DNA from: Musicola paradisiaca NCPPB 2511
GTDB lineage: Bacteria; Pseudomonadota; Gammaproteobacteria; Enterobacterales; Enterobacteriaceae
Assembly: GCF_000400505.1 (NCBI RefSeq)
Contig: NZ_CM001857.1
Span: 717,032 to 781,031, forward strand
Length of the DNA: 64,000 nucleotides
Reading direction: 5' to 3'
Every line of letters starts with the position of its first letter. The first letter of the stretch is position 1. Below, piece by piece: positions 22,641 through 33,495 of this stretch. The notes below the pieces were generated by a model, which saw only the letters and a list, made by a program, of their open reading frames with translations, was not told where the DNA came from and searched no databases. Position numbers and translations under genes: made by a program.

Positions 22641-23207
22641 ATGAGGATGGAGCAGGGCTGGCTGACGGGCGTCCGGCGCGTACTGTCGCCGCATCAGGAT
22701 GCGCGGCCGGATGACGAAAAGCCGTCATTGCTGGTTATTCATAATATCAGCCTGCCGCCGGGGGAGTTTGGCGGGCCTTATATCGATCAGCTGTTTACCG
22801 GTACGCTGAATGGCGATGCGCATCCGTATTTTGCAACCATCAGCCAGTTACGGGTGTCGGCGCATTGCCTGATTCGGCGAGATGGCGAAATCGTTCAGTA
22901 CGTGTCTTTCGAACGACGCGCCTGGCATGCAGGCGTTTCCTGTTTTGAAGGACGTGAACGGTGCAATGATTTTTCTATCGGCATTGAACTGGAAGGAACA
23001 GATAGCACGCCGTTTACCGATGCGCAGTACACGGCGCTAGCCGAGGTCACTCGCGTATTGCATGGTGAATACCCCATTACGTCGGCGCGCATTACCGGCC
23101 ATAGCGATATCGCGCCCGGCCGTAAAACCGACCCCGGTTCTGCGTTTGACTGGCCGCGCTATCAACATCAATGGCAAGGGGAAAACTCGAATGGAGAAGA
23201 GGAGTAA
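22641..23207 (+). CDS. ampD: AmpD, 1,6-anhydro-MurNAc-L-alanine amidase
   Basis: A 188-residue cytoplasmic zinc amidase (E. coli 183). It cuts the peptide from anhydro-muropeptides during cell-wall recycling and thereby keeps AmpC-type beta-lactamase systems off. The zinc ligands are the His in LLVIHNISLPPGEFGG and the His and Asp of ITGHSDIAPGRKTDPG; the catalytic Glu lies in FSIGIELEGTD. The ATG at 22641 is 8 bases from GGAG. ampE follows after six bases. Confidence 0.95.
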   Translation: MRMEQGWLTGVRRVLSPHQDARPDDEKPSLLVIHNISLPPGEFGGPYIDQLFTGTLNGDAHPYFATISQLRVSAHCLIRRDGEIVQYVSFERRAWHAGVSCFEGRERCNDFSIGIELEGTDSTPFTDAQYTALAEVTRVLHGEYPITSARITGHSDIAPGRKTDPGSAFDWPRYQHQWQGENSNGEEE

Positions 23208-23213
23208 TTACTG

Positions 23214-24068
23214 ATGACGCTGTTTACCCTATTGTTGGTGTTGGGGTGGGAACGCTTATTTAAGTTGGGGAAACACTGGCAGCTGGATCACCATCTTGAA
23301 GTGATTTTTCGTTATCTTCCCGCGCCTTCCTTTCTTCAAACGTTGTTGCTGGCGTTTGGCGGTATGGGGGTGGTCGTGATCCTGCTGTGGCTGGCGAGCG
23401 GTTGGTTGTTCGGCTTGCCATTATTGCTGTTGTGGATTGCCATCGGGCTGTTGTGCATCGGCGCCGGCGAAGTCAGGCAACACTATCGGCGTTATCTGGC
23501 GTCAGTACAACGCGGTGAGGCCGACGCTTGCCGCGAGATGGAAGAAGAGCTGGCGTTGATTCACGGTTTACCGCAGGATGCCGGCGAGCGCGAACGTCTG
23601 AAAGAGCTACAGAACGCGCTGTTGTGGATTAACTTTCGCTGTTATCTGGCCCCGTTGTTCTGGTTTGTTGTCGCCGGGCCCTACGGCCCGGTGGCGTTGG
23701 TCGGTTATTCGATTCTGCGCGCTCGTCAAAGCTGTCTGGCTCGCCACCATACGCCGTTGGAACGAGCGCATTCCGGCATCGATACGCTGTTGCACTGGTT
23801 GGATTGGTTGCCGGTACGTTTCGTCGGCGCTGCCTATGCGTTATTGGGGCATGGCGAAAAGGCTTTGCCCGCCTGGTTCGCCACCTTGCTTGACAGGCAC
23901 AGCAGCCAATATTGGGTGTTGACGCAATTGGCGCAGTTTTCTCTGGCGAGAGAGCCGCACGGCGATCCTCTGTCAACGCCCAGGGCGGCGGTTTCGCTGG
24001 CGAAAAAGGTGTCATTAGCCGTGGTGGTGGTGGTGGCGTTGCTGACGATTTATGGTGCGTTGGTGTGA
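23214..24068 (+). CDS. ampE: AmpE, inner-membrane regulatory protein
   Basis: A 284-residue membrane protein of the AmpE/CobD-like family (E. coli 284). It starts [25 protein letters not shown] and has hydrophobic segments near residues 45-80, 150-170 and 262-282. [16 protein letters not shown]-like sequence lies in the second half. The family is linked to beta-lactamase induction, though its biochemical role is unclear. It forms an operon with ampD. Confidence 0.92.
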   Translation: MTLFTLLLVLGWERLFKLGKHWQLDHHLEVIFRYLPAPSFLQTLLLAFGGMGVVVILLWLASGWLFGLPLLLLWIAIGLLCIGAGEVRQHYRRYLASVQRGEADACREMEEELALIHGLPQDAGERERLKELQNALLWINFRCYLAPLFWFVVAGPYGPVALVGYSILRARQSCLARHHTPLERAHSGIDTLLHWLDWLPVRFVGAAYALLGHGEKALPAWFATLLDRHSSQYWVLTQLAQFSLAREPHGDPLSTPRAAVSLAKKVSLAVVVVVALLTIYGALV

Positions 24069-24174
24069 CGTCTTGCGCTTGATCCTCTAGGCGCCGAAGC
24101 CGGGGGATCATGTAAAGCACATCCTGCCGGGCGCCGAAGTGCTGGTATAAAAGGGCTGGTTAATCAAGCATAAC

Positions 24175-24205
24175 GGGGAGGCCGCTTTACGGGGCCTCCC
24201 CTTTT
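24175..24205 (+). terminator. Rho-independent terminator after ampE
   Basis: GGGGAGGCC at 24175-24183 pairs with GGCCTCCCC at 24193-24201 across a nine-base loop, and TTTT follows. It lies between the convergent ampE and aroP genes and reads as a plus-strand terminator; the minus strand has no U-tract. Confidence 0.8.
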
Positions 24206-24269
24206 GCTCTCCGCCGGCTGGTCGTCAGCTGGCGGTTCGCTGAGGTGGTTTTTTGATCCAGATGGTGGT

Positions 24270-25630
24270 TTAGGCGATTGCGGTGGACGCGCGTTTTTTG
24301 AGCCAGTAACCCACAGCCAGTACCAACAACCAAACCGGGATCAGGACAACGGAGATCGTGATCCCCGGCGTCAGCGCCATGATGACGAGAATCCCCGCCA
24401 TGAAGGCCAGACACAGGTAGTTGCCGAGCGGATAAAGCAGTGCCTTGAAGCGGGTTTCCACGCCTTCCCGTTCTTTACTGGCGCGGAATTTCAGATGGGC
24501 CAGGCTTATCATCGCCCAGTTGATGACCAGCGCGGAAACCACCAGAGACATCAGCAGTTCGAATGCTTTGCCGGGCAGCACGTAGTTGATCAGCACGCAC
24601 AGCGCGGTAGCCAGCGCGGACACGCCGATGGCGATGACCGGCACACCGCGGCGATCCACCGTCAGCAGCGATTTCGGGCCGTTGCCCTGCTTGGCCAGAC
24701 CATAAAGCATACGGCTGTTGCAGTAGACGCAACTGTTATAAACCGACAGCGCCGCAGTCAGCACCACGATGTTGAGGACGTTCGCCACCAGATTGCTGTT
24801 CAGTGCATGGAAGATCATGACGAATGGGCTGCCGCCTTCCACGACTTTCTCCCACGGGTAGAGCGACAGCAGAATGGTCAGCGAACCGATGTAGAAAATC
24901 AGAATGCGGTAGATGACCTGATTGGTGGCCTGCGGAATGCTTTTTCCGGATGGTCGGCTTCGGCCGCCGTGATGCCCACCAGTTCTAGCCCGCCGAACGA
25001 AAACATGATGACCGCCATCGCCATTACCATGCCGCTGATGCCGTGCGGGAAGAAACCGCCTTGCGCCCAGAGATTGGTGATGGTGGCTTCGGGGCCGCCC
25101 TGTCCGCTGAACAACAGCCAGGCGCCGAAAACGATCATACCGATGATGGCCACGACTTTGATGATGGCGAACCAGAACTCCAACTCGCCGTACATCTTCA
25201 CATTGGACAGGTTGACGGCATTGATCAGTACAAAGAATACCGCGGCGGAAACCCAGGTCGGAATGTCGGGCCACCAGTATTGTACATAGATGCCGACCGC
25301 GCTTAGCTCAGCCATGGCAACCAACACGTACAATACCCAGTAGTTCCATCCCGAGGCGAAACCGGCGAACTCTCCCCAGTATTTGTAGGCGAAATGGCTA
25401 AAGGAGCCAGCAACCGGTTCTTCGACGACCATTTCACCCAATTGACGCATGATGAAAAAAGCGATGATACCGCCAATCGCGTACCCCAGCAGAACCGATG
25501 GCCCCGCCATTTTGATAGTCTGCGCGATCCCGAGGAACAGGCCGGTACCCACAGCGCCACCCAAGGCAATCAACTGAATATGACGGTTCTTCAGACCGCG
25601 CTGTAGCGTTCCGTCTTGTTGATTTTCCAT
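24270..25630 (-). pseudogene. aroP: AroP, aromatic amino acid:H+ symporter (apparent frameshift)
   Basis: Two minus-strand frames together give a full APC-family permease. The first starts at 25630 (MENQQDGTLQRGLKNRHIQLIALGG) and runs to GITAAEADHPEK; the second continues SIPQATNQVIYRILIFYIGSL to the stop at 24270. The break falls at the five-T run 24941-24945. One more base there joins the halves into 453 residues (E. coli 457) with no other damage. It imports Phe, Tyr and Trp. A TyrR-like box lies upstream. A sequencing error is the likeliest explanation; if real, the transporter is lost. Confidence 0.9.
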
Positions 25631-25712
25631 TATTTTTACCCTCTGCCGATATGAGAAAGACAAATGGAGACGTGCCGATGCGACTGTCGGCGTTTTGCTC
25701 TTTTTACGTTGA

Positions 25713-25730
25713 TGTAATTTTATTTTTACG
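25713..25730. promoter_or_regulatory. Putative TyrR box upstream of aroP
   Basis: TGTAATTTTATTTTTACG fits the TyrR consensus TGTAAA-N6-TTTACA at 10 of 12 informative bases. It is 83 bases upstream of the aroP ATG. E. coli aroP is a known TyrR target. The call rests on the match and the context. Confidence 0.6.
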
Positions 25731-25979
25731 ATGTCTGACGGAAGAAATTGCCGCCAGAGCTATCGGTGGACAGAGAATAGTGGTAAGCGGCGCTAAATGC
25801 ACTGATTTCTTACCGTCGCCGGTAGAAAATGCGATGCCGATTCGTTTGCTGACGGGGGCTGTTTTTTTATAACGACATGGTGTTCTGGAGAAAAACCGAT
25901 ACCGACGCAGCCGTTGGTCGAAACGTTCATAAATCTGATGTGATTGCACAGTTCAGAAACTACACAACCCTGCTTAATT

Positions 25980-26014
25980 TGAATTTATATTCTTTATTTT
26001 TGAATTTAAATTCA
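25980..26014. promoter_or_regulatory. Tandem ARG-box-like palindromes (putative ArgR operator)
   Basis: TGAATTTATATTCT at 25980-25993 and TGAATTTAAATTCA at 26001-26014 (a perfect palindrome) are spaced 21 bases start to start. ArgR operators are pairs of 18-bp boxes (core TGAAT-N4-ATTCA) with 3 bp between, which gives the same 21-bp phasing. Both boxes fit. The flanks are also AT-rich, as ArgR sites usually are. Confidence 0.65.
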
Positions 26015-26202
26015 TTTTTTATGAGGTTGAACGGTTCAGCTTTGCCTGATTCGGGTTTCATAAAAGTTAAAACGTCCACTTGGCGCGTAATGGTAATACC
26101 ACTGACCTTATCGTGCTTTTGCAACAATTATCAGGGCATTTGTTAAAAAGTAAGGTGATTGATGTTTTCCCGCAACGTCTGTATGGACAGAAGGTGAATA
26201 CT

Positions 26203-26232
26203 TTGTTACTTTGAGCGTCACGTTTTTATAAT
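26203..26232 (+). promoter_or_regulatory. pdhR promoter
   Basis: A -35 hexamer TTGTTA (26203-26208) and a perfect -10 TATAAT (26227-26232) are separated by 18 bases. The PdhR operator overlaps the -10, so PdhR binding would block this promoter. Confidence 0.8.
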
Positions 26233-26246
26233 TGGTATTACCAATT
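26230..26246. promoter_or_regulatory. PdhR operator
   Basis: AATTGGTATTACCAATT is a perfect match to the PdhR consensus AATTGGTnnnACCAATT. It overlaps the -10 and start region of the pdhR promoter, as in autoregulated pdhR-aceEF-lpd of E. coli, where pyruvate releases the repressor. Confidence 0.92.
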
Positions 26247-26279
26247 GACTCTATGCTTTTCCGCCGGGACCCATTCACC

Positions 26280-27044
26280 ATGGCATATAGCAAGATCCGT
26301 CAGCCCAAGCTGTCAGATGTCATCGAACAGCAACTGGAGTTTCTGATCCTTGAGGGGACGCTGCGGCCCGGAGAGAAACTGCCTCCGGAACGTGAACTGG
26401 CAAAACAGTTTGATGTTTCCCGCCCATCGCTGAGAGAGGCTATTCAGCGTCTGGAAGCCAAGGGGCTGCTCCTGCGTCGTCAGGGCGGCGGTACTTTTGT
26501 CCAGAATAATCTCTGGCAGAGCGTCAGCGATCCGTTATCAGAATTACTCAGCAATCACCCAGAATCCCAGTTTGACCTCCTTGAAACCCGTCACGCGCTT
26601 GAAGGCATCGCCGCCTACTATGCGGCATTGCGTGGTACGGAATCCGATCTGCAGCGTATCCGTGATTGCCATGCGGTCATCGACAAGGCGAGAGAAGCCG
26701 GGGATTTGGAAGCGGAATCCGAAGCGGTAATGCAGTATCTGGTGGCGGTTACAGAGGCTACGCACAACGTGGTGCTGCTGCATTTGTTGCGTTGCATGGG
26801 GCCGTTGCTCGAACAGAATGTTCGACAGAATTTTGAATTGCTGTATCTGAGCCGTGAAGTGTTGGCTCAGGTAAGCAGCCACAGAGCCAGGATTTTTGAG
26901 GCGATTGTTGCCCGTGAGCCTGAGAAGGCGCGTGAGGCGTCTCATCGCCACCTGGCGTTTATTGAAGAAGTATTGCTGGAACTTAACCGGGAACATAGTC
27001 GGCGGGAACGCTCTTTGCGTCGACTCCAGCAACGCAAGGATTAA
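26280..27044 (+). CDS. pdhR: PdhR, pyruvate-sensing GntR/FadR-family repressor
   Basis: A 254-residue regulator (same as E. coli). The N-terminal winged helix ([14 protein letters not shown], then [31 protein letters not shown]) is nearly identical to E. coli PdhR, followed by a FadR-type C-terminal ligand domain. The ATG at 26280 (MAYSKIRQ) matches the family start. It represses its own operon, with pyruvate as inducer. The perfect operator at 26230-26246 supports the same circuit here. Confidence 0.96.
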   Translation: MAYSKIRQPKLSDVIEQQLEFLILEGTLRPGEKLPPERELAKQFDVSRPSLREAIQRLEAKGLLLRRQGGGTFVQNNLWQSVSDPLSELLSNHPESQFDLLETRHALEGIAAYYAALRGTESDLQRIRDCHAVIDKAREAGDLEAESEAVMQYLVAVTEATHNVVLLHLLRCMGPLLEQNVRQNFELLYLSREVLAQVSSHRARIFEAIVAREPEKAREASHRHLAFIEEVLLELNREHSRRERSLRRLQQRKD

Positions 27045-27173
27045 GGGCCCTGTTGGGACCTGTATGCGGTAACTAACGAAGAGCCTGTCTTCCTGCGTTT
27101 TCAGCCAAGACACAGAGCGCAGCAAGACAGGCTCCAGACAATTAACTGATTAGAAACAGATAAGGACCAAACC

Positions 27174-29837
27174 ATGTCAGAACGTTTGAATAATGACGTG
27201 GATCCGATCGAAACTCGCGACTGGCTTCAGGCGATCGAATCGGTTATCCGTGAAGAGGGTGTTGAACGTGCACAGTACCTGATCGATCAGGTGTTGAGCG
27301 AAGCACGCAAAGGTGGCGTAAAAGTTGCGGCGGGCAGTGTCGGCAGCCGCTACATCAACACTATTGCGGTAGAAGACGAACCCGCCTATCCGGGCAACCT
27401 TGAACTGGAAAGCCGCATTCGTTCCGCGATTCGTTGGAACGCAGTAATGACGGTATTGCGTGCGTCCAAGAAAGATCTGGAGCTGGGTGGTCATATGGCG
27501 TCCTTCCAGTCTTCCGCGACCTTCTATGAAGTGTGTTTCAACCACTTCTTCCGTGCGCGAAATGCGCAGGATGGCGGTGATCTGGTGTTCTTCCAGGGGC
27601 ATATTTCTCCTGGGGTTTATGCCCGAGCGTTCCTGGAAGGTCGTTTGACCGAAGACCAGATGAACAACTTCCGCCAGGAAGTTCATGGCAACGGCCTTTC
27701 TTCTTACCCGCATCCGAAGCTGATGCCGGAGTTCTGGCAGTTCCCGACCGTGTCCATGGGCCTGGGCCCAATCAATGCGATTTATCAGGCTAAGTTCCTG
27801 AAGTATCTTAATAATCGTGGTCTGAAAGACACGACTAAACAAACCGTTTACGCCTTCCTGGGCGACGGTGAAATGGATGAGCCGGAATCCAAAGGCGCCA
27901 TCACTATCGCGACTCGCGAGAAGTTGGACAACCTGGTGTTCGTCATCAACTGTAACCTGCAGCGTCTGGATGGCCCGGTGACGGGTAACGGCAAGATCAT
28001 CAATGAGCTGGAAGGCATCTTCGGCGGCGCTGGCTGGGAAGTGATCAAGGTTATCTGGGGCGGTCGTTGGGACGAGCTGCTGCGTAACGATACCAGCGGC
28101 AAACTGATGCAACTGATGAACGAAACCGTTGACGGCGATTATCAGACCTTCAAGTCCAAAAACGGCGCTTATGTGCGTGAGCACTTCTTCGGTAAATATC
28201 CGGAAACCGCAGCGCTGGTTAAAGACTGGACCGACGACCAGATTTGGTCGCTCAACCGTGGCGGTCATGATCCGAAGAAAGTTTTCGCTGCACTGAAAAA
28301 AGCGCAGGAGACCAAAGGCAAGCCGGTGGTCATTCTGGCTCATACCATCAAAGGCTATGGGATGGGCGATGCGGCGGAAGGCAAGAACATTGCCCACCAG
28401 GTCAAGAAAATCAACATGGACGGTGTGCGTTACTTCCGCGATCGTTTCAATGTGCCGGTGGCGGATGCCGACGTTGAAAAACTGCCGTTCATTACCTTCG
28501 ATAAAGATTCCGAAGAGTACAAATACCTGCATGAACGTCGTCAGGCGCTGGAAGGCTATCTGCCGTCCCGTCAGCCGAGATTTGACGAGAAGCTGGATCT
28601 GCCGACGCTGGAAGACTTCAGTTCTCTGCTGGAAGAGCAGAATAAAGAAATCTCCACCACTATCGCTTTCGTGCGTGCACTGAACGTGATGTTGAAGAAC
28701 CCGTCGATCAAAGAACGTTTGGTGCCGATCATCGCGGACGAGGCCCGTACTTTCGGTATGGAAGGTCTGTTCCGTCAGATTGGTATCTACAGCCCGAACG
28801 GCCAGCAATACACCCCGCAGGATCGTGAGCAGGTTGCTTACTACAAAGAAGATCTGCAGGGTCAGATTTTGCAGGAAGGCATCAACGAATTGGGCGCAGG
28901 CTCGTCCTGGCTGGCAGCGGCAACGTCTTACAGCACCAACAATCTGCCGATGATCCCGTTCTATATCTACTACTCCATGTTCGGGTTCCAGCGTATCGGC
29001 GATCTGTGCTGGGCGGCGGGCGACCAACAGGCGCGCGGCTTCCTGATCGGCGGGACTTCCGGTCGTACTACGCTGAACGGCGAAGGTCTGCAGCATGAAG
29101 ATGGCCACAGCCACATCCAGTCTCTGACTATCCCGAACTGTATCTCCTACGATCCGGCATTTGCATATGAAGTCGCCGTTATCATGCAGAACGGTCTGGA
29201 GCGTATGTACGGTGAAGCGCAGGAAAACGTTTATTACTACATCACTACGCTGAACGAAAACTACCACATGCCGGCGATGCCGCAGGGTGCGGAAGAGGGT
29301 ATCCGTAAGGGTATCTACAAACTGGAAACCGTGGCGGGCAGCAAAGGCAAGGTTCAGTTGCTGGGTTCCGGCTCTATTCTGCGTCATGTGCGTGAAGCCG
29401 CGCAGATTCTGGCCAACGATTACGGCATCGGCTCTGACGTGTACAGCGTCACCTCCTTCACGGAACTGGCCCGCGACGGTCAGGATTGCGAACGCTGGAA
29501 CATGCTGCACCCGACTGAAGCACCGCGCGTACCGTACATCGCTCAGGTGATGAGCGACGCGCCGGCCGTTGCGTCTACCGACTATATGAAACTGTTTGCC
29601 GAACAAGTACGTACTTACGTTCCGGCCAGCGATTATCGCGTACTGGGTACCGATGGCTTCGGTCGTTCCGACAGCCGTGAAAACCTGCGTCACCACTTTG
29701 AAGTGGACGCATCCTACGTGGTGGTTGCCGCACTGGGCGAACTGGCTAAACGCGGTGAAGTTGAAAAATCTGTGGTGGCTGAAGCCATCAAGAAATTCGA
29801 CATCAACCCTGAAAAAGTTAACCCGCGCGTAGCATAA
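27174..29837 (+). CDS. aceE: AceE, pyruvate dehydrogenase E1 component
   Basis: An 887-residue homodimeric-type E1, the same length as in E. coli. It decarboxylates pyruvate with thiamine diphosphate and passes the acetyl group to the E2 lipoyl domains. The ThDP motif starts [13 protein letters not shown] near residue 230 and continues to the conserved [27 protein letters not shown] and the [20 protein letters not shown] loop are present. aceF follows after 13 bases. Confidence 0.98.
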   Translation: MSERLNNDVDPIETRDWLQAIESVIREEGVERAQYLIDQVLSEARKGGVKVAAGSVGSRYINTIAVEDEPAYPGNLELESRIRSAIRWNAVMTVLRASKKDLELGGHMASFQSSATFYEVCFNHFFRARNAQDGGDLVFFQGHISPGVYARAFLEGRLTEDQMNNFRQEVHGNGLSSYPHPKLMPEFWQFPTVSMGLGPINAIYQAKFLKYLNNRGLKDTTKQTVYAFLGDGEMDEPESKGAITIATREKLDNLVFVINCNLQRLDGPVTGNGKIINELEGIFGGAGWEVIKVIWGGRWDELLRNDTSGKLMQLMNETVDGDYQTFKSKNGAYVREHFFGKYPETAALVKDWTDDQIWSLNRGGHDPKKVFAALKKAQETKGKPVVILAHTIKGYGMGDAAEGKNIAHQVKKINMDGVRYFRDRFNVPVADADVEKLPFITFDKDSEEYKYLHERRQALEGYLPSRQPRFDEKLDLPTLEDFSSLLEEQNKEISTTIAFVRALNVMLKNPSIKERLVPIIADEARTFGMEGLFRQIGIYSPNGQQYTPQDREQVAYYKEDLQGQILQEGINELGAGSSWLAAATSYSTNNLPMIPFYIYYSMFGFQRIGDLCWAAGDQQARGFLIGGTSGRTTLNGEGLQHEDGHSHIQSLTIPNCISYDPAFAYEVAVIMQNGLERMYGEAQENVYYYITTLNENYHMPAMPQGAEEGIRKGIYKLETVAGSKGKVQLLGSGSILRHVREAAQILANDYGIGSDVYSVTSFTELARDGQDCERWNMLHPTEAPRVPYIAQVMSDAPAVASTDYMKLFAEQVRTYVPASDYRVLGTDGFGRSDSRENLRHHFEVDASYVVVAALGELAKRGEVEKSVVAEAIKKFDINPEKVNPRVA

Positions 29838-29850
29838 GAGGGAAAGAGTA

Positions 29851-31701
29851 ATGGCTATCGAAATCAACGTACCGGATATCGGTGCAGATGAAGTTGAAGT
29901 CACCGAAGTGCTGGTGAAAGTGGGTGATAAGGTTGAAGCCGAACAATCGCTGATTACGGTTGAAGGCGACAAAGCGTCGATGGAAGTTCCGTCTCCCCAG
30001 GCCGGTGTGGTGAAAGAGATCAAGATTGCGGTGGGCGACAAGGTCGCGACCGGCAAACTGATTATGGTCTTTGAAGCAGCCGGTGCGCCTGCCCCGGCTG
30101 CCGCGCCTGCCGCCAGCGCCGTGAAAGACGTTGAAGTGCCTGACATCGGCGGTGATGAAGTCGAAGTGACTGAAGTGCTGGTGAAAGTCGGCGACACCGT
30201 GGCGGCCGAGCAGTCGCTGATCACTGTGGAAGGCGATAAGGCTTCCATGGAAGTTCCGGCGCCGTTTGCCGGCACCGTTAAGGAAATCAAAGTCAGCACC
30301 GGCAGCAAGGTGAAAACCGGCACGCTGATCATGGTGTTTGAAGTCGCCGGCGCCGCGCCTGCCGTTGCTGCTCCTGCTGCGGCGGTTAGTGCTCTCGCTG
30401 CTGCTCCGGCAGTCAGCGGCGGCGCTAAAGACGTCAACGTGCCGGATATCGGCGGCGATGAAGTCGAAGTGACGGAAGTGCTGGTGAAAGTCGGTGACAC
30501 CGTGGCGGCCGAACAGTCGCTGATTACCGTGGAAGGCGACAAGGCCTCCATGGAAGTCCCGGCGCCGTTTGCCGGCACCGTCAAGGAAATCAAAATCAGC
30601 ACCGGCAGCAAAGTGAAAACCGGTTCGTTGATCATGGTGTTTGAAGTGGCAGGCGCTGCGCCTGCGGCCGCCGCCGCTCCGGCCCCGGTCGCGGCTGCCC
30701 CGGCCGCTAGCGCGCCAGCCGCGGCTTCGGCTCCGGCGAAAGCTGACGGCAAAGGCGAGTTCGCCGAGAACGATGCTTATGTTCACGCTACCCCGGTGAT
30801 TCGCCGTCTGGCGCGTGAATTCGGCGTCAACCTGGCGAAGGTCAAAGGCACTGGTCGTAAAGGCCGTATCCTGCGTGAAGACGTTCAGGCTTACGTGAAA
30901 GACGCGGTGAAACGTGCTGAATCCGCTCCGGCGGCTGGCGCTACCGGTGGTTCTCTGCCGGGGCTGCTGCCGTGGCCGAAAGTCGACTTCAGCAAGTTTG
31001 GTGAAGTGGAAGAAGTGGAACTGGGCCGTATCCAGAAGATTTCTGGTGCCAACCTGAGCCGTAACTGGGTGATGATCCCGCACGTTACGCACTTCGACAA
31101 AACCGATATCACCGATCTGGAAGCGTTCCGCAAACAGCAGAACGCAGAAGCTGAGAAGCGCAAACTGGATGTGAAGTTCACTCCGGTGGTGTTCATCATG
31201 AAAGCCGTTGCCGCTGCGCTTGAGCAGATGCCGCGTTTCAACAGTTCGTTGTCTGAAGATGCTCAGCGTCTGACGCTGAAGAAATACATCAACATCGGTG
31301 TGGCGGTGGATACGCCGAATGGCCTGGTCGTTCCGGTGTTCAAAGACGTGAACAAGAAAGGCATCGTCGAGCTGTCTCGTGAACTGACGGTGATCTCCAA
31401 GAAAGCCCGTGACGGTAAGCTGACCGCTGGCGAAATGCAGGGCGGGTGTTTCACCATCTCCAGCATCGGCGGCCTGGGCACCACTCACTTCGCGCCGATC
31501 GTCAACGCGCCGGAAGTGGCTATTCTGGGTGTGTCCAAGTCAGCTATGGAGCCGGTCTGGAATGGTAAAGAGTTTGTTCCGCGTCTGATGATGCCGATCT
31601 CTCTGTCCTTCGACCACCGTGTCATTGACGGTGCTGATGGTGCTCGCTTCATTACCATCATCAACAACACCTTATCCGACATTCGCCGTCTGGTGATGTA
31701 A
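29851..31701 (+). CDS. aceF: AceF, dihydrolipoyl acetyltransferase (E2) with three lipoyl domains
   Basis: A 616-residue E2 core protein (E. coli 630). Three N-terminal lipoyl domains each carry the lipoylation motif GDKASMEVP (near residues 38-46, 138-146 and 239-247) and are joined by Ala/Pro-rich linkers. Then come the E1/E3-binding domain ([28 protein letters not shown]) and the catalytic domain, ending with [15 protein letters not shown] with the active-site His. The second and third lipoyl repeats are nearly identical. Slightly shorter linkers explain the length. Confidence 0.97.
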   Translation: MAIEINVPDIGADEVEVTEVLVKVGDKVEAEQSLITVEGDKASMEVPSPQAGVVKEIKIAVGDKVATGKLIMVFEAAGAPAPAAAPAASAVKDVEVPDIGGDEVEVTEVLVKVGDTVAAEQSLITVEGDKASMEVPAPFAGTVKEIKVSTGSKVKTGTLIMVFEVAGAAPAVAAPAAAVSALAAAPAVSGGAKDVNVPDIGGDEVEVTEVLVKVGDTVAAEQSLITVEGDKASMEVPAPFAGTVKEIKISTGSKVKTGSLIMVFEVAGAAPAAAAAPAPVAAAPAASAPAAASAPAKADGKGEFAENDAYVHATPVIRRLAREFGVNLAKVKGTGRKGRILREDVQAYVKDAVKRAESAPAAGATGGSLPGLLPWPKVDFSKFGEVEEVELGRIQKISGANLSRNWVMIPHVTHFDKTDITDLEAFRKQQNAEAEKRKLDVKFTPVVFIMKAVAAALEQMPRFNSSLSEDAQRLTLKKYINIGVAVDTPNGLVVPVFKDVNKKGIVELSRELTVISKKARDGKLTAGEMQGGCFTISSIGGLGTTHFAPIVNAPEVAILGVSKSAMEPVWNGKEFVPRLMMPISLSFDHRVIDGADGARFITIINNTLSDIRRLVM

Positions 31702-31704
31702 TCG

Positions 31705-31732
31705 AAAAGCCGGCCTGACGGCCGGCTTTTTT
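31705..31732 (+). terminator. Hairpin terminator between aceF and lpd
   Basis: AAGCCGGCC at 31707-31715 pairs with GGCCGGCTT at 31720-31728 across a TGAC loop, followed by a T-run. It lies just after the aceF stop and should separate part of the aceEF transcript from lpd, which then needs its own promoter in the following 180 bases. The AATTGTTAACGATTTTGTAA element there resembles the E. coli lpd promoter region. Confidence 0.85.
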
Positions 31733-31914
31733 CTGATAAGCTGTTATTTGTTACAGCTATCAGTGAGTAAGGACAAATCGTTAGTCGCTTGTTGTTTCAA
31801 AATTGTTAACGATTTTGTAAACTACCGCGGCAAAGACACGTCCCGGTGGAAGAGGGCGTTAAGACTCACAATAATGACGTCACAGACCCGCCGGAAATTA
31901 ATTAAGAGGTCATG

Positions 31915-33339
31915 ATGAGTACTGAAATTAAAGCTCAGGTGGTGGTACTTGGCGCGGGCCCTGCAGGTTATTCCGCAGCGTTCCGTTGTGCAGACTTGGG
32001 TCTGGACACCGTGCTGGTTGAACGCTATTCCACGCTGGGCGGCGTATGTCTGAATGTAGGCTGTATCCCTTCCAAAGCGCTGCTGCACGTTGCGAAAGTC
32101 ATTGAAGAAGCCAAAGCGCTGGCTGAACACGGCATCGTGTTTGGCGAACCGCAGACCGATATCGATAAGATTCGTACCTGGAAAGAAAAAGTCATTACCC
32201 AACTAACCGGTGGTCTGGCTGGTATGGCCAAAGGCCGTAAAGTCAAAGTGGTCAACGGTTTTGGCAAATTCACCGGCCCGAACACGTTGGTCGTCGAAGG
32301 TGAAAACGGCAGCACCACGGTGAATTTCGACAATGCCATCATCGCGGCCGGTTCTCGTCCGATTCAGTTGCCGTTCATTCCGCATGACGACGCGCGCGTA
32401 TGGGATTCCACCGATGCGCTGGAGTTAAAGAGCGTTCCCGGACGTCTGCTGGTAATGGGCGGCGGTATCATCGGTCTGGAAATGGGCACCGTGTATCATG
32501 CGCTGGGCTCTCAGATCGACGTGGTTGAAATGTTCGACCAGGTGATCCCGGCTGCCGATAAAGACATCGTTAAAGTCTTCACCAAACGCATCAGCAAGAA
32601 ATTCAACCTGATGCTGGAAACCAAAGTGACCGCGGTAGAAGCCAAAGAAGACGGCATCTACGTGTCGATGGAAGGCAAGAAGGCGCCGGCTGAACCGCAG
32701 CGTTACGACGCGGTGCTGGTGGCTATCGGTCGCGTACCGAATGGCAAACTGCTGGATGCCGGTCAGGCTGGTGTGGAAGTTGACGAACGCGGCTTCATCC
32801 GTGTTGACAAGCAGATGCGCACCAACGTGCCGCACATCTATGCTATCGGCGATATCGTCGGGCAGCCGATGCTGGCGCATAAAGGTGTGCACGAAGGCCA
32901 TGTGGCTGCCGAAGTCATCGCCGGTAAGAAACACTACTTCGATCCGAAGGTGATCCCGTCCATCGCTTACACCGAGCCGGAAGTGGCTTGGGTCGGCCTG
33001 ACCGAGAAAGAAGCGAAGGAAAAAGGCATCAGCTATGAAACCGCGGTATTCCCGTGGGCGGCGTCCGGCCGTGCGATTGCTTCTGATTGCTCTGACGGTA
33101 TGACCAAGCTGATTTTCGACAAAGAGACCCACCGGGTGATCGGCGGCGCGATTGTCGGCACCAACGGCGGCGAGCTGTTGGGAGAAATCGGCCTGGCGAT
33201 CGAGATGGGGTGCGATGCGGAAGATATCGCATTGACTATCCACGCTCATCCGACGTTGCATGAGTCCGTCGGGCTGGCTGCCGAAGTATTCGAAGGCAGC
33301 ATTACCGACTTGCCGAACCCGAAAGCGAAGAAGAAATAA
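31915..33339 (+). CDS. lpd: Lpd, dihydrolipoamide dehydrogenase (E3)
   Basis: A 474-residue FAD flavoprotein (E. coli 474) that reoxidises dihydrolipoyl groups in the pyruvate and 2-oxoglutarate dehydrogenase complexes and the glycine cleavage system. The FAD loop GAGPAGYSAA, the redox-active disulfide GGVCLNVGCIPSKALL, the NAD loop GGGIIGLEMG, and the C-terminal HAHPTLHES with the catalytic His-Glu pair are intact. Two ATGs are in tandem (31912 and 31915); the second gives the conserved MSTEIK. Confidence 0.97.
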   Translation: MSTEIKAQVVVLGAGPAGYSAAFRCADLGLDTVLVERYSTLGGVCLNVGCIPSKALLHVAKVIEEAKALAEHGIVFGEPQTDIDKIRTWKEKVITQLTGGLAGMAKGRKVKVVNGFGKFTGPNTLVVEGENGSTTVNFDNAIIAAGSRPIQLPFIPHDDARVWDSTDALELKSVPGRLLVMGGGIIGLEMGTVYHALGSQIDVVEMFDQVIPAADKDIVKVFTKRISKKFNLMLETKVTAVEAKEDGIYVSMEGKKAPAEPQRYDAVLVAIGRVPNGKLLDAGQAGVEVDERGFIRVDKQMRTNVPHIYAIGDIVGQPMLAHKGVHEGHVAAEVIAGKKHYFDPKVIPSIAYTEPEVAWVGLTEKEAKEKGISYETAVFPWAASGRAIASDCSDGMTKLIFDKETHRVIGGAIVGTNGGELLGEIGLAIEMGCDAEDIALTIHAHPTLHESVGLAAEVFEGSITDLPNPKAKKK

Positions 33340-33367
33340 TCAGATATCGCTTTCCTCGTTGATACTG

Positions 33368-33395
33368 AATCCGGCACAGGTTGCCGGATTTTTTT
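33368..33395 (+). terminator. Rho-independent terminator after lpd
   Basis: AATCCGGCA (33368-33376) and TGCCGGATT (33382-33390) form a nine-base stem with a five-base loop, followed by TTTTT. It ends the pdh operon. Confidence 0.88.
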
Positions 33396-33495
33396 ATCTT
33401 CCTCGCAGAATTCACATCCTTTTTCGTCACCCTGAACCGCCTGACTTACAATCATCGTCACCATAATGAAACCGTGTTTTACTCTGGGAATGACA

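Larger units (their letters stand above)
25631..26279. other. aroP-pdhR divergent intergenic region
   Basis: About 650 bases without a credible gene. From aroP towards pdhR it holds a TyrR-like box (25713-25730), a strongly AT-rich stretch with two ARG-box-like palindromes (25980-26014), the pdhR promoter (26203-26232) and the PdhR operator (26230-26246). Confidence 0.8.

Noticed and set aside
24204-25289. A plus-strand open frame of 361 codons across aroP
   Set aside because: It is antisense to the AroP coding sequence and encodes a His/Gln/Arg-rich translation with no domain.
27177-30752. A very long open frame (1191 codons) antisense to aceE and aceF
   Set aside because: It mirrors two highly conserved genes, its translation is low-complexity Ala/Thr/Ser-rich over the lipoyl repeats, and it has no recognisable domain.
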